Shown piece by piece: positions 5,362 through 5,823 of a stretch of DNA of 5,823 nt. The DNA comes from Treponema sp. UBA1233 (GTDB taxonomy: Bacteria; Spirochaetota; Spirochaetia; Treponematales; Treponemataceae). Location: positions 6,076-11,898 of the forward strand of contig DBWR01000057.1 in assembly GCA_002309305.1 (NCBI GenBank). Reading direction: 5' to 3'. The stretch's first letter is position 1, and each line of letters begins with the position of its first letter. A model generated the notes under the pieces. It did not search any database. It had not been told where the DNA came from and saw only the letters and a list, made by a program, of their open reading frames with translations. The translations under genes and the position numbers were made by a program.

Positions 5362-5823
5362 TCAACTGCCCAAAAGAATGTCGGAAACTTTTCCCAGGGC
5401 ACTGTTTACTTTGGCACTGTCCACACTCAAAGTTTTGTCTGGAATTGGAGCGGCTGTTTTATAGCTTTCCGGCATCTCAACATTTGGGTTTACAGGATAC
5501 ATCCACTGTGTCAGCGGAAGAACTTCCTGGGCTTCCTTAGAAATCAAAAAGTCCATGAAAAGTTTTGCACCATCAGGATTGGGAGCATCCTTCAAAAGAC
5601 CGTAACCTTCTACCTGAAGTACATGTCCCTGATCAAAAACCAGAGTCTTGTATCTGTCGGTGTCCTCGTATTCAACACAGTATGCGGGACTTGTGGTATA
5701 GCTTACGCAAAGTGGAGCCTCCCCATTCTGGAACATTCCCCAGCCTTCGCTCCAGCCGGAAGTCATCGTAAGGATGTTTGGTGCAAGGGCCTTCCAGTAT
5801 GATTCATAATCATCACCATAAAC
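5362..5823 (-). CDS. thiB: Thiamine-binding periplasmic protein ThiB (TbpA), C-terminal part, cut by window edge
   Basis: Solute-binding protein that captures thiamine, thiamine monophosphate or pyrophosphate outside the inner membrane and delivers it to ThiP. The frame is open from the window edge to the TGA at 5362-5364, giving 153 C-terminal residues of an expected 320-350. It follows E. coli ThiB closely in order and spacing: YGDD (2-5), GWSEGWGMF (23-31), SYTTSPAY (41-48), GHVLQVE (66-72), FLIS (92-95) and QWMYPV (106-111). Ligand-contact aromatics that I recall for E. coli TbpA (W197, Y221, W280) map to W24, Y48 and W107 here, with identical spacings of 24 and 83. The signal peptide and promoter lie beyond the window. 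It is the first visible gene of thiBPQ, and thiP begins 7 nt after it. Confidence 0.93.
   Translation of the reverse strand, partial: VYGDDYESYWKALAPNILTMTSGWSEGWGMFQNGEAPLCVSYTTSPAYCVEYEDTDRYKTLVFDQGHVLQVEGYGLLKDAPNPDGAKLFMDFLISKEAQEVLPLTQWMYPVNPNVEMPESYKTAAPIPDKTLSVDSAKVNSALGKVSDILLGS

Noticed and set aside
5355..5402. GTG start for ThiP adding 16 residues (MPWEKF...)
   Set aside because: It would overlap thiB by 41 bp with no ribosome site. The ATG at 5354 gives a typical MKKIGRIL positively charged start followed at once by a membrane segment.
5194..5802. 202-residue open frame on the plus strand
   Set aside because: It is antisense to thiB and the start of thiP, whose conserved motifs are clear on the minus strand. 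The plus-strand product has no recognisable family and odd composition.

Overview
The window reads as ordinary bacterial chromosome: compact, mostly housekeeping, with genes on both strands and very little intergenic DNA. Base composition is moderate, and the intergenic spacers are AT-rich. Gene content and protein style (short Cys-rich Mrp, DTW-domain protein, Dus of the 'MGCSAP' type, ThiBPQ, AATT-type heptamer arrays) would fit a host-associated spirochaete such as Treponema or a clostridial relative. That is a low-to-moderate confidence guess, because no rRNA or other phylogenetic marker is present. No mobile element, CRISPR array, tRNA, rRNA or phage gene is visible.

Left part, plus strand (1-1184): a possible gene end at 1-78, then a six-unit AT-rich heptamer array (63-104), a good sigma70-type promoter (113-141), and a two-gene unit. 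The unit is thioredoxin (trxA, 177-488) followed with zero spacing (TAAATG) by a DTW-domain protein (489-1184), predicted to be a tRNA-uridine aminocarboxypropyltransferase.

Middle part, minus strand (1178-3114): an Mrp/ApbC-type Fe-S carrier ATPase (2185-3045) followed by a tRNA-dihydrouridine synthase (1178-2179), apparently one operon driven by a promoter at 3086-3114. The dus gene and the DTW gene converge and overlap by 7 bp. The two tail-to-tail genes therefore both appear to encode tRNA uridine modification enzymes.

Right part, minus strand (3149-5823): a thiamine/thiamine-phosphate ABC importer operon in the order thiB (binding protein, cut by the window edge), thiP (fused two-domain permease) and thiQ (ATPase). 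ThiB is the best-supported assignment because its ligand-contact aromatics appear at the spacing I recall for E. coli TbpA. The operon start, and any TPP riboswitch, would lie beyond position 5823. A second six-unit heptamer array (3123-3164) forms the very end of thiQ and stops 8 bp short of the predicted mrp -35 box.

I did not find a convincing undescribed system. The most interesting signal is the pair of heptamer arrays. Each has six units, each sits 8 bp upstream of a predicted -35 element, and each runs into the 3' end of the neighbouring reading frame.
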